Assembly: GCA_003963115.1 (NCBI GenBank)
Contig: RXJQ01000025.1
Location: 124,001-188,000 of the forward strand
DNA: 64,000 nucleotides
From: Burkholderiales bacterium
Lineage (GTDB): Bacteria; Pseudomonadota; Gammaproteobacteria; Burkholderiales; Burkholderiaceae_C
Direction: 5' to 3'
A program made the position numbers and the translations under genes. Under the pieces are notes generated by a model. The model did no database searches and was not told where the DNA came from. It saw only the letters and a program-made list of their open reading frames with translations. Shown here one piece after another: positions 50,303 through 61,758 of this stretch (position 1 is the stretch's first letter; every line of letters begins with the position of its first letter).

Positions 50303-51480
50303 AGGTCAAGCGCTTCATCCAAGGTGCCTTGCGGCAACTGGAGACCCGCATCGTCGAGCGTCACGACAGCGGCAGCGCCCTGGTGCTGCTGGCCAGTGCG
50401 CTGCCTGTCTTCCTGCTGCTGTTTGGCCTGCAGGCCGTCGGCTGTTGCTGGGCCCAGGTGCGGGCGCTCTACAACCCCCACTGGCTGTGGCCCTCTTTGT
50501 GGCTGCAGGGGGCGCTGATCCTGTGGTTGTCGGGTATGGCCGTGGTGGCCTGGCGAGACCGCCGCCTGACAGCGCAGCGACCCTGGTTCGTGCAGATGGC
50601 GTTGATACCCAGCATCCTGGGCCTGACGCTGTTGTCCATCGCGCATGGCTTGAAGGACACACCCATGGACCAGGTCCTGCTGGCCCAGTTCGTGTTTGCG
50701 CGTGCCCTGTTCACGCTGCGGGCCCTGCGCTGGTCCCTGCTGCTGGCGCTGCTGACCATCTTGCTGAGCGAATGGCTCATGGCCACGGGCCGCCTGCCTT
50801 ATGCCCCTTTGCTGGCCATGCCGATCTACACGGGGGGCGATCTGCATCCGTGGTGGGCGCTGTGGGTACGCGTGGTCTTCGATTCGGGTGCCTTGCCCGT
50901 TTCCGGCGCCTTGTTCTTCCTGGCCGGCACCTTGCATCGCCATCGTCTGGCCCTGGAGGCCCTGGTGCGCACCGACATGCTCACCGGCCTGGCCAATCGC
51001 CGCGAATTCATGACCCGCCTGGAGCGCGAAGCCCACCGCCAGGCGCGCAGCGGCCGGCCGCTCTCGGTGGTCATGTTCGATGTGGACCACTTCAAGCGCG
51101 TCAACGACACCTGGGGCCATCCCGCTGGCGACGAAGTCCTGGCGCGGGTGGGGGAGATCCTGCGTTCCCACACCCGCGAGCAGGTGGATACTGCGGCCAG
51201 ATACGGTGGAGAGGAATTCGTCCTGCTTCTGCCGGAAACAGATCTGTCGGGGGCACAGCATGTGGCTGAGAAGATATCGGCCCGCTTGCGGGAGCACGCG
51301 TTCATCGTCAACGGGCAGACCTTTCAGGTTACCCAGAGCGTTGGCATTGCCCAGGTCGTGGAGGGCGATACCGGCTGGGCCCTCAAGGTGGCTGACCGCA
51401 ACCTCTACCAGGCCAAGCGGGATGGGCGCGACCGCATTGTGGCGTCCGTGGCGTTTGCCAATGCGGGTGTCCATGCCTGA
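50299..51480 (+). CDS. membrane diguanylate cyclase (GGDEF), second of tandem pair
   Basis: About 393 residues. After about 30 soluble residues come five to six membrane helices (about 40-215), then a GGDEF domain with DVDHFKRVNDTWGH and GGEEF. The RxxD site is out of register (REQVD). It resembles its neighbour in layout but not closely in the membrane part, so the pair may sense different cues. The start at 50299 overlaps the previous stop. The hybrid kinase begins 27 bp after its stop. Confidence 0.91.
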   Translation: MKVKRFIQGALRQLETRIVERHDSGSALVLLASALPVFLLLFGLQAVGCCWAQVRALYNPHWLWPSLWLQGALILWLSGMAVVAWRDRRLTAQRPWFVQMALIPSILGLTLLSIAHGLKDTPMDQVLLAQFVFARALFTLRALRWSLLLALLTILLSEWLMATGRLPYAPLLAMPIYTGGDLHPWWALWVRVVFDSGALPVSGALFFLAGTLHRHRLALEALVRTDMLTGLANRREFMTRLEREAHRQARSGRPLSVVMFDVDHFKRVNDTWGHPAGDEVLARVGEILRSHTREQVDTAARYGGEEFVLLLPETDLSGAQHVAEKISARLREHAFIVNGQTFQVTQSVGIAQVVEGDTGWALKVADRNLYQAKRDGRDRIVASVAFANAGVHA

Positions 51481-51507
51481 GCACGAAGCAGGCAGCGGTG
51501 TCGCCCC

Positions 51508-54701
<3,194 letters not shown>

Positions 54702-54705
<4 letters not shown>

Positions 54706-55796
54706 GCACAGACAAGGAGACAAGGCCCACGGTGTTGGTGGTGGACGACGCGCCCGCCAATTTGAGTTTGCTGGCCGGTCTGCTCAACAAGGCGCACAGG
54801 GTGAAGCTGGCGCCCACCGGCGTCAAGGCCTTGGACCTGGCTCGGCGCAGCCTGCCTGACCTCATCTTGCTCGATGTGATGATGCCGGAGATGGACGGCT
54901 ACGAAGTCTGCCGTCAGCTCAAGCAAGACCCGCTCACCAGGCACATCCCCGTGCTGTTCCTGACGGCCATGAGCCAGCCCGAAGACGAGGCACGTGGCTT
55001 CGAAGTGGGCGCGGCCGACTTCATCCAAAAGCCCATCAGTCCGGCCATCGTCCAGGCCCGTGTGCGCACGCACTTGCAGATCAAGGCCTATCAAGACCAG
55101 CTCAACCAGCACAACCTGCAACTGCGCGCCGAGCTGGAACAACGCATGGGCCAGGTCGATCAACTGCGCGAGGCCACGCTGCACGTGATGGTGTCGTTCG
55201 CCGAGTTCCGCGACGAAGAGACAGGCAACCACGTCAAGCGCACGCAGGAATACGTGCGCACGCTTGCCACGCATCTGTATGAGCGCGGTGCCCACCGGGA
55301 CATCCTCAACCCAGAGAGCATCGAGCACATCTCCAAGTCGGCACCCCTGCATGATGTGGGCAAGGTGGCCATTCCCGATCACATCCTGCTCAAGCCGGGT
55401 CGCCTGGATGGCGATGAGCTGGTCGTCATGCGCGAACACGCGATGTACGGCTGGGAAATGCTCAAGCGCGCCGCCACCCGCATGAACGACGAAGACGGCT
55501 TCCTGCGTCACGCCATGGACATCTCCCGTCACCACCATGAGAAGTGGGATGGCAATGGCTACCCCGACAAGCTGGCTGGCGAGCAGATTCCCTTGTCCGC
55601 GCGATTGATGGCCGTGGCCGATGTGTACGACGCCCTGATCAGCCGCCGCCCCTACAAGGACCCGATGGCGCATGAGCGTGCCGTCGACTACATCCGCAAC
55701 GGTTGTGGCACGCACTTCGATCCCGAGATCGTGCAGGCCTTCAACGACACGCTCGACCAATTCGTGCGCATCGCTGCCACCTGGGCAGATGAGTGA
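54702..55796 (+). CDS. REC-HD-GYP response regulator (c-di-GMP phosphodiesterase)
   Basis: A 364-residue RpfG-type protein. The receiver (about 1-125) has Asp58 ([13 protein letters not shown]). A short linker helix leads to an HD-GYP domain (about 160-360) with [17 protein letters not shown] (His217-Asp218), [14 protein letters not shown] and [23 protein letters not shown] proteins hydrolyse c-di-GMP to GMP or pGpG. Its start overlaps the hybrid kinase stop, so kinase and phosphodiesterase are translationally coupled. The same operon holds two cyclases, so synthesis and breakdown are encoded together. Confidence 0.95.
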
Positions 55797-55839
55797 GCAC
55801 ACGGCCTTGCGTCCCACACCACAAAGGACACCCACGGAG

Positions 55840-57126
55840 ATGAGATCCCCGCGCACAGCTTGTTTTGTCGCCATCCTGGGATGCGGCTTGGTGGCCACGC
55901 TGGCCGCACCGCTTGCTCATGCCGTGGACCTGAGCGCATCGGGTTTTGGCACGCTGGGCTATGCCGTGTCGGACCAGCCCTATCACTACCAGCGCTTCAT
56001 CGACGATCACGGCTCCTTCAAGCGCGACACCGTGCTGGGCGGGCAGGTGGATGCCAAGCTCAGCCCCGAGTGGTCGGCCACGGTGCAGGCCAAGGTCGCG
56101 CCTTCCTTGAACAACGATGAGGACTGGTCGCTGACGGCTTCGTGGGCCTTCGTCTCCTGGCGGCCCAACAACGACTGGCTGCTGCGCCTGGGCAAACAGC
56201 GCGTGCCCATGTACCTCAACTCCGAGAACCTGGACGTCGGGCAGACCTATGACTTCGCCCGCCTGCCGTTTGAGATGTATGGCCTGGCACCGACCACCGA
56301 CCTCACGGGGCTCTATGTCTCGCGCAACTGGATGCTCGATATCGGCGAGACCTCGCTGGATCTGTTCTCGGGTGGTGCCAATCTGAAGTCCCGCGCCTAT
56401 TTGCGTGATGCGGGCGCCGTGTTCCTGCCGGTGCACACCAAAGAGACGGGTGCCGTGCTGACCTTGCGCCGGGATACTTCGACATGGCGTTTGAGCTTGC
56501 ACCACACCACGACACGGCTGCGCAACGGCGACGATTTTCCCAGTCACTATCCCTATGTGGAAGGGGGCGGTGTCGCGTATTACAGGGTGAGCAATAACAT
56601 GCCTGGGTTGGAGCCGGTTGGCACCACCGACTACATCGTCAACGACATCATCACCCTGGCCGGCGACATTGAATTGGCGCCCAACTGGCGGTTGGTGAGC
56701 GAGCTGGCGCGCAATATTCAGATGCGCACCGAAAATGGCGCCAACACGGCAGGTGGCTATGTGGCCGTGCTGCACAAGGTGGGCGATTTCACGCCCTATG
56801 TGAGCTATGCGCGCTTGCGCTCGATGGGCGTGTCGGTGCAAGTGGCCAATGCCTTGAATGCTGTGCAGTCGCCAGCCTTGAACTTCTTCGACCCAAGACT
56901 GAATGCATCACAACGTCAGGCCTCCGACGCCATCCTGGTTTTCGACCAGGACACGGTGGCCCTCGGCACCTCCTACGCCCTGACCTCGCAGAGCAAGCTC
57001 AAAGCCGAGTGGGCCCGCACCCGCATCGGCAACCGCTCGGCCACCGTCGATTCACCGGCCGGTGAAGACGTGATCCGCAGGCAGCGCATCAACGTGCTGT
57101 CCCTCAGCTACAGCTTTGTCTTCTGA
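55840..57126 (+). CDS. outer-membrane beta-barrel (porin-like) protein
   Basis: About 428 residues. A signal peptide is cleaved near AHA-VDL, followed by strands typical of trimeric-porin-like or alginate-export-like barrels (ASGFGTLGYAVS, WRLSLHHTTTRLR, SKLKAEWARTRIG) and a terminal Phe (LSLSYSFVF). The start is at ATG 55840 with an ACGGAG site; upstream frames overlap the HD-GYP gene. It lies 43 bp behind the HD-GYP gene and 9 bp before the PstS-like gene. A role in admitting the ligand sensed by the operon is speculation. Confidence 0.82.
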   Translation: MRSPRTACFVAILGCGLVATLAAPLAHAVDLSASGFGTLGYAVSDQPYHYQRFIDDHGSFKRDTVLGGQVDAKLSPEWSATVQAKVAPSLNNDEDWSLTASWAFVSWRPNNDWLLRLGKQRVPMYLNSENLDVGQTYDFARLPFEMYGLAPTTDLTGLYVSRNWMLDIGETSLDLFSGGANLKSRAYLRDAGAVFLPVHTKETGAVLTLRRDTSTWRLSLHHTTTRLRNGDDFPSHYPYVEGGGVAYYRVSNNMPGLEPVGTTDYIVNDIITLAGDIELAPNWRLVSELARNIQMRTENGANTAGGYVAVLHKVGDFTPYVSYARLRSMGVSVQVANALNAVQSPALNFFDPRLNASQRQASDAILVFDQDTVALGTSYALTSQSKLKAEWARTRIGNRSATVDSPAGEDVIRRQRINVLSLSYSFVF

Positions 57127-57135
57127 GGGCCGGCC

Positions 57136-57564
57136 ATGAAACGCATTCCAAGCAAGATCATGCGCCCGGCCTGGCTGTTGCTGAACCTGGCCCTCATGGC
57201 GCTGCCCTCCTGGGCTGGCGTGGTCGTGGTTGCGCATGCCAACGTCCACAAGCTGGACATGCCCACGCTGCAACGCATCTACACGGGCAAGGTCATCGAG
57301 GTCGGCGGGGTCTCGGTGGCGCCGGTCAACCTGCAGGCCGGCCAACCCCTGCGCCAGAAATTCCTGAGCGACTACCTCCAGCAAACCGACGATGCCTACG
57401 TGGCCTACTGGACGGTGCGCCGCTACGTGGGCAAGGGTGCCCCACCGCGCGAACTGAGCAGCGTGGCCGACGTCATCAGCTATGTGCAAAGCACACCGGG
57501 CGCCATCGCCTACCTGGACGAAGCCGATGTGCCTGTCTCCATGAATGTGGTGCTGCGCAAGTGA
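57136..57564 (+). CDS. PstS-like periplasmic phosphate-binding-type protein
   Basis: A 142-residue exported protein (signal peptide ending SWA-GV) related to the N-terminal lobe of PstS-type solute-binding proteins: VVVVAHANV, the segment LQRIYTGKVIEV typical of the family, and PGAIAYLDE. It is much shorter than a full binding protein. No ABC permease or ATPase gene is nearby, so a transport role is unlikely. Similar short PBP-like proteins often accompany porin and sensor genes. Here it may present a ligand to the periplasmic domain of the hybrid kinase. Last gene of the unit. Confidence 0.82.
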   Translation: MKRIPSKIMRPAWLLLNLALMALPSWAGVVVVAHANVHKLDMPTLQRIYTGKVIEVGGVSVAPVNLQAGQPLRQKFLSDYLQQTDDAYVAYWTVRRYVGKGAPPRELSSVADVISYVQSTPGAIAYLDEADVPVSMNVVLRK

Positions 57565-57591
57565 GCGCTCGCTGCGCTCAGGACGTGATGA

Positions 57592-58017
57592 TCAGGACGT
57601 CACCAGACGGTAGAGCAGCACCCACCAGATCAGCGAGATGACCACATTGCTGACCGCGAACAGGCCCAGGCGGTGCATCACCTTGTTGTAGGTGAGGTGC
57701 ACCATCGAATGCCCGATGCGCAGCGCCAGGTAGACCCAGGCCAGGCCCATGATCAGTGCATCCACGTTGTGCGTCAGGAAGGCCGTGAAGCCCGCCACGT
57801 AGAACAACACGGGCACCTCCAGCAGGTTCATGAAATTGCGGTTGGGCAGGCGCACGTCGTCGGGGACGCGCCCAGATTCTCCATAGCGAAAATCCTCGGC
57901 CGTGACCTGACCCTGCCTGCCTGCGCGAATGCGGGCAAACGGGATCAGCAGCAGAACATGCATCGTCCACAGCGCCAGGATCGCCATGGGCAGGAAGATG
58001 GGTGAATACGTGTGCAT
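57592..58017 (-). CDS. MAPEG family membrane protein
   Basis: A 141-residue membrane protein with four helices. NRNFMNLLEVPVLFYVAGF and RIGHSMVHLTYNKV match the MAPEG (microsomal glutathione transferase-like) family; the E-x2-P and R-x2-H-S-x3-H patterns are visible. Function in bacteria is mostly unknown, possibly glutathione-dependent detoxification. The start at 58017 has AGAGGAG upstream; longer frames extend without support. It is convergent with the PstS-like gene. Confidence 0.88.
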   Translation of the reverse strand: MHTYSPIFLPMAILALWTMHVLLLIPFARIRAGRQGQVTAEDFRYGESGRVPDDVRLPNRNFMNLLEVPVLFYVAGFTAFLTHNVDALIMGLAWVYLALRIGHSMVHLTYNKVMHRLGLFAVSNVVISLIWWVLLYRLVTS

Positions 58018-58140
58018 TGGCAGAATGCTCCTCTGAATGGGGGTCTGTTTTGGCGAGACAAGCAGGGCCTTGGCGGCTAACATCCAAATCAGATCATCTC
58101 ATTGCACGGGCCACACCCTGGCGTTTCCCGGATACCTCGC

Positions 58141-58434
58141 ATGGGCGTCGACAAGCTGTTCTCCATTTTCGTGGCCGCCGTCTGCGTGGTCATGCTCATC
58201 CGCCTGGCCTTGGGCGATGCGCGGCGGGCCCGCTTTGACCGCGCATTTTTGCAGACATGGGCCCGTGTGCACCGTCAGTCGCTGGCGATCTGGCACTGGC
58301 GTCGCAAACGCAAGTCGGCGGCCGAAGCGAGGCAGGTGGCGCAAGAGGTCATCAACCGTGTTCGCCACCGCGTTGAAAAAGAAGGCAATGTGCTGACGCC
58401 CGACGCCTTCAAGGAGCCCCGCAAGCCCCACTGA
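58141..58434 (+). CDS. small hypothetical protein with N-terminal membrane helix
   Basis: A 97-residue protein of unknown function. One N-terminal helix (LFSIFVAAVCVVMLIRLAL) is followed by a strongly basic, helical cytoplasmic tail (WHWRRKRKSAAEARQVAQEV). The start at 58141 gives a sensible membrane anchor; the frame extends to 58102. It diverges from the MAPEG gene and ends 9 bp before the convergent MFS gene. No family recognised. Confidence 0.62.
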   Translation: MGVDKLFSIFVAAVCVVMLIRLALGDARRARFDRAFLQTWARVHRQSLAIWHWRRKRKSAAEARQVAQEVINRVRHRVEKEGNVLTPDAFKEPRKPH

Positions 58435-58443
58435 GGCCCGCGC

Positions 58444-59694
58444 TCATTGCACCTTGCGAGCGGCCACCCCTTGGCCCACCAGGCCAGCGGACATGACCCC
58501 CAGCACCAGGGTCAGTGCTGCGCCATAGAAGACCTGGTTGGGCGCGCCATGGTCCATCAAGGCGCCAAAAATCGGCGCAGCGATCGCAAAACCCAGATCC
58601 AGCCCGGAATACACCGTCCCGTAGACACGGCCCGTGGCCCCCGGCGGCGCGGCGCGCTTGATCAGCATGTCACGCGAGGGCCCCGCGAGACCGGTGCCAA
58701 AGCCCGCGAGCGAGACCACACCGGCCGCCGCCACACCCGGCAGCCAGCCCAGCCCACCCAGCACGAGCAGCGCGGCGGCCAACATCATGGCCGCCGCGAT
58801 CGTACGCTCCAGCCGCTCGATGCGGGCCACCAGAAAGCCGCCCAGCACCATGCCCACGGCACCACAGATCATGTAGCCCGTGACCACGAAGGCCGTTGCC
58901 GACATGGGCAAGCCATAGAGCTTGCTCAGCGCCGGGCTGGCAAAACCCTGGATGGCGCTCAAGGCCGCAGTGCTGAACAGAAAGAAGGAAAAACACAACC
59001 AGACCGAAGGCAGCTTCAGGAAGGCCATCGGGTGCTCGTCCTGCACCTGCTGGCCTGGTGCGTGGAGAGCGTGTGCCTGGTGATGGTCGTCGATGGCCTC
59101 CCGATAGGTGGCCAGCAGCGCGATCACGGTCAGCCCAAGGAGGGCTGTGCACAGGTAGGCCACGCGCCAGCTGCCCGTGGCCTGGTGCAGACCGATCAGG
59201 AAGACCGGCGCAGCGGCCCAGCCCAGATTGCCGCTGATGCCATGGATGGAAAACGCATGCCCCAGGCGAGCCATCGACACCCGCTTGTTCAGGATGGTGA
59301 AATCCACCGGGTGGAAGGACGCATTGCCCAGGCCGGCCAGGCCCGAAGCCAACATCAGGCCCCCATAACCCTGTGCCGAAGCCGCCGCCAGCGATGCCAT
59401 CACGAAGCAGCCCAGGGCCGCGAACAGCACGGGCCGAGCCCCGATGCGGTCCACGACAAAACCGGCCAGCGCCTGCCCGATGCCCGAGATCACGAAAAAC
59501 ACGCTCACCAGCAAACCCAGCTCGGCATAGCTCAAGCCGAAATCCCGCATGAAAACGGGAAACAGCGGCGGCAAGAGCATGTGGTGGAAGTGGGAGGTGC
59601 CGTGCGCCAGACCGATCAAGCCGATGGTCGCGGCGTCCTGGCGCGCGGCCGGCGAACCCGGCGCAGGGAGAGTGGTGGTCGAGCTCGTTGTCAT
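58444..59694 (-). CDS. MFS transporter (fosmidomycin-resistance-like)
   Basis: About 416 residues with twelve predicted helices. The opening GLIGLAHGTSHFHHMLLPPLFPVF and the loop FVVDRIGARPVLFA belong to the major facilitator superfamily. The HG-x2-H-x2-H N-terminus and GNASFHPVDF motif resemble the Fsr-type (fosmidomycin resistance) subgroup. A proton-driven exporter is likely; the substrate is unknown. The start is at ATG 59694 after trimming a short N-terminal extension. A bent 146-bp region upstream separates it from the divergent small gene. Confidence 0.9.
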   Translation of the reverse strand: MTTSSTTTLPAPGSPAARQDAATIGLIGLAHGTSHFHHMLLPPLFPVFMRDFGLSYAELGLLVSVFFVISGIGQALAGFVVDRIGARPVLFAALGCFVMASLAAASAQGYGGLMLASGLAGLGNASFHPVDFTILNKRVSMARLGHAFSIHGISGNLGWAAAPVFLIGLHQATGSWRVAYLCTALLGLTVIALLATYREAIDDHHQAHALHAPGQQVQDEHPMAFLKLPSVWLCFSFFLFSTAALSAIQGFASPALSKLYGLPMSATAFVVTGYMICGAVGMVLGGFLVARIERLERTIAAAMMLAAALLVLGGLGWLPGVAAAGVVSLAGFGTGLAGPSRDMLIKRAAPPGATGRVYGTVYSGLDLGFAIAAPIFGALMDHGAPNQVFYGAALTLVLGVMSAGLVGQGVAARKVQ

Positions 59695-59840
59695 GGTGAT
59701 GACTGTGCCACACACCCTGATTGCGGGTCATAAATAAGGGCACGGCATCGCTGGTGGTGGTAGGCTGGCATGCCGCACCGAACAGTTGTCCAGCTCGGGC
59801 ATGCTCGCAGGTGAGGCATGACGCCTAGGAGCGAGAGATC

Positions 59841-60110
59841 ATGCCCAACCCTCACCCGCCGACGGAGTCCTTGTCCGCGGCCGCTCTCCTGCATGGCGGT
59901 CACGTCATGACCGCCTCGCGCACCGATATGTTGCGTGCCATGTTGCCGCACACGATGGATTGCCTCAAAGCCCGTCAGGCCAATCTGATCGGCGATGACC
60001 TGATCGAAGACTATGTTGCCCTGGACTGGCTGGAATGGGCCGGCGGGGGCTTGCGTCTGACCGAAGTCGGCCGTAACGTTTGCAATGGCATGACCCGCCG
60101 CTCGGGCTGA
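59841..60110 (+). CDS. small conserved-looking hypothetical protein
   Basis: An 89-residue soluble protein with no recognised domain. The C-terminal half (DDLIEDYVALDWLEWAGGGL, then RLTEVGRNVC) reads like a small helical/winged segment. A good ribosome site (AGGAGCGAG) lies just before the ATG, which is the main support that it is real. A GCCCCG/CGGGGC inverted repeat (60119-60147) follows the stop. Confidence 0.65.
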   Translation: MPNPHPPTESLSAAALLHGGHVMTASRTDMLRAMLPHTMDCLKARQANLIGDDLIEDYVALDWLEWAGGGLRLTEVGRNVCNGMTRRSG

Positions 60111-60304
60111 CCGACAAAGCCCCGTGCCAGCATCGTCAGGCGGGGCGTGTTAAAGTGCTCAGTTACAGGGCGCAACGGCTTCGCTCCAGTAGCGAAACAT
60201 GGCCCGAACATGGCTGTTGCGCACCCTCTCGGTATCGTCCGCTGCGAGGAGGGACGGCATCGCACTGAGACACTTATACACCATCCCGCTGCTGGAGTTG
60301 GCCC
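60111..60304 (+). promoter_or_regulatory. infA upstream region
   Basis: A 194-bp non-coding stretch. It holds a possible -10 (TATACA, 60275-60280) without a good -35, a TTCGCT/AGCGAA hairpin (60180-60196) and a GGAG ribosome site at 60294-60297. No other gene is seen. Confidence 0.4.
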
Positions 60305-60562
60305 ATGGCCAAGGAAGAACTCATCGAAATGAATGGCGTGGTCGACGAAGTCCTGCCGGACTCGCGTTTCCGCGTCACGCTGGAAAACGGCCACCAGCTC
60401 GTGGCGTATTCGTCAGGCCGGATGAAAAAGAACCACATCCGCATCCTCGCTGGCGACAAGGTGTCTTTGGAAATGTCGCCCTACGACCTGAGCAAGGGTC
60501 GGATCACCTTCCGCCACATTGAGCGCGGTGCCTACCAGGCGCCCCCGCGCAAGACGCACTGA
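60305..60562 (+). CDS. infA: translation initiation factor IF-1
   Basis: An 85-residue S1/OB-fold protein: [20 protein letters not shown], then [19 protein letters not shown] and [20 protein letters not shown]-1 occupies the ribosomal A site during initiation. It is about 13 residues longer than the E. coli protein at the C-terminus ([11 protein letters not shown]), a feature seen in betaproteobacterial solitary copies. It stands apart from ribosomal protein operons, so the genome may carry a second copy elsewhere. GGAG precedes the ATG. Confidence 0.96.
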   Translation: MAKEELIEMNGVVDEVLPDSRFRVTLENGHQLVAYSSGRMKKNHIRILAGDKVSLEMSPYDLSKGRITFRHIERGAYQAPPRKTH

Positions 60563-60574
60563 GCGCACTGATTT

Positions 60575-61054
60575 TCATTTCGTCGTCTTTACCAAGGCCA
60601 TGCTGGGGTTGGTCGCCACGCTTTCCAGGAAAGCGTCGTTGATCTGGCCGCTGGCGTCGGACGCGCACTGAAGCTTGCGCACCGACTGACTCAGGCCATC
60701 AATGCGAGCGACGGGCACCCACCCATCGCTTTCGCTTTTCTTCTCCAGCACGATCTGCTGCACCACGAAGGTCTCGCCATCGCTGGCGCGTTCGTGCCGG
60801 CCGTCCTTGTCGACGGCGATCAGGCAGACATAAGCCCAACGATCTGAAGCCCACATCTGGTGGATGTCGAGCGTATGACCTTGCAGGGGCGGGCCGAGCG
60901 TGGCGTCGTGACGGATGGCTTCGACCAGTTCCTTGCGGACGGGTGCGTTGGGGGCGGGTTTGGTGGCTTGGGCCGGGGGGAACGTCAACAGCAGCGACAG
61001 GAGCAGGGCTGGTGTGGCCGCCCGGTACAAGTGGCTGGATGCGGGGTTTGGCAT
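60575..61054 (-). CDS. secreted hypothetical protein, end of the effector locus
   Basis: A 159-residue protein with a signal peptide (TPALLLSLLLTFPPAQA) and a mature domain of about 125 residues containing two Cys (VCLIAV; LQCASD). No known family. It follows the 217-residue exported protein by 50 bp in the same direction and may belong to the effector/immunity cassette, for example as a second immunity protein. Its base composition is less A+T-rich than the genes upstream. Confidence 0.7.
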   Translation of the reverse strand: MPNPASSHLYRAATPALLLSLLLTFPPAQATKPAPNAPVRKELVEAIRHDATLGPPLQGHTLDIHQMWASDRWAYVCLIAVDKDGRHERASDGETFVVQQIVLEKKSESDGWVPVARIDGLSQSVRKLQCASDASGQINDAFLESVATNPSMALVKTTK

Positions 61055-61104
61055 GAGGTGGTGCTGTTGAAGTTCGAGGCGGTCGAGTGTAGGCAGCTAA
61101 CGCA

Positions 61105-61758
61105 CTATTTGGGCAGGTTTGGCTGCATCAGCTTCTGGCACGCGGGGGGCAAGTAAGCCAGGTCGAATTCGGTGCGAGGTTCAAGCGCGTACTGAAAGTC
61201 AAGGCTTGCTAATCTGCAGTCACTATTTTCCCCGTCGAGATTCAACGGCCACTTCCTGAACGAGAGCTTGTTCACGATGCGCCAGCCTTGCGGCAGACTT
61301 TTTAAGAAAAAGACAACCCGACCATTATTTTGGTGGGTGTCCGGTAACTTGCCCTTGGGGGCATCGGCTGAACCAAACAAGATGTCGACTTGAGCCTGAT
61401 TGCCATTGACCTTGATGGACTGGATGAAGGGGATGGGCGCGGCGTCACCGTTCTCGTTTACCAACTGTTCTACCGGGGTTCCGGCTGGATCGGGTGGAAA
61501 GCGTGATTGCTTATAGCGACAGTCAGGCGTGTCGAATTTATTGAGAATAGGCCCATCAAAGAATTGCCGGGCAAGCGCGCAGCTCTTCTTGTCGTTGCGT
61601 CGCCCATCAAACTCACCGTAATCAAACATGTCTACGGGATAGGCATACATACGCTTCAGCATCTGCCCGATGGCTATCGCCGGATTTGCCTCCGCATGCG
61701 CTAGAGGCACGATCAGCAGCGATGCCAAAGCACACTTTAGACTGTTAGCAACCCTCAT
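61105..61758 (-). CDS. secreted protein, putative immunity to the peptidoglycan hydrolase
   Basis: A 217-residue protein with a signal peptide (CALASLLIVPLAHA) and a mature domain of about 195 residues with several Cys (KKSCALARQFF, PDCRYKQ, SDCRLASLDF, PACQKL), consistent with periplasmic disulfides. VDILFGSADAPKG and GWRIVNKLSF suggest an NTF2-like or small alpha/beta fold, but no family is certain. Its ATG overlaps the stop of the hydrolase gene (61755-61758). Export plus translational coupling to a cell-wall hydrolase is the usual arrangement of a T6SS effector with its immunity protein; the role is inferred. Confidence 0.78.
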   Translation of the reverse strand: MRVANSLKCALASLLIVPLAHAEANPAIAIGQMLKRMYAYPVDMFDYGEFDGRRNDKKSCALARQFFDGPILNKFDTPDCRYKQSRFPPDPAGTPVEQLVNENGDAAPIPFIQSIKVNGNQAQVDILFGSADAPKGKLPDTHQNNGRVVFFLKSLPQGWRIVNKLSFRKWPLNLDGENSDCRLASLDFQYALEPRTEFDLAYLPPACQKLMQPNLPK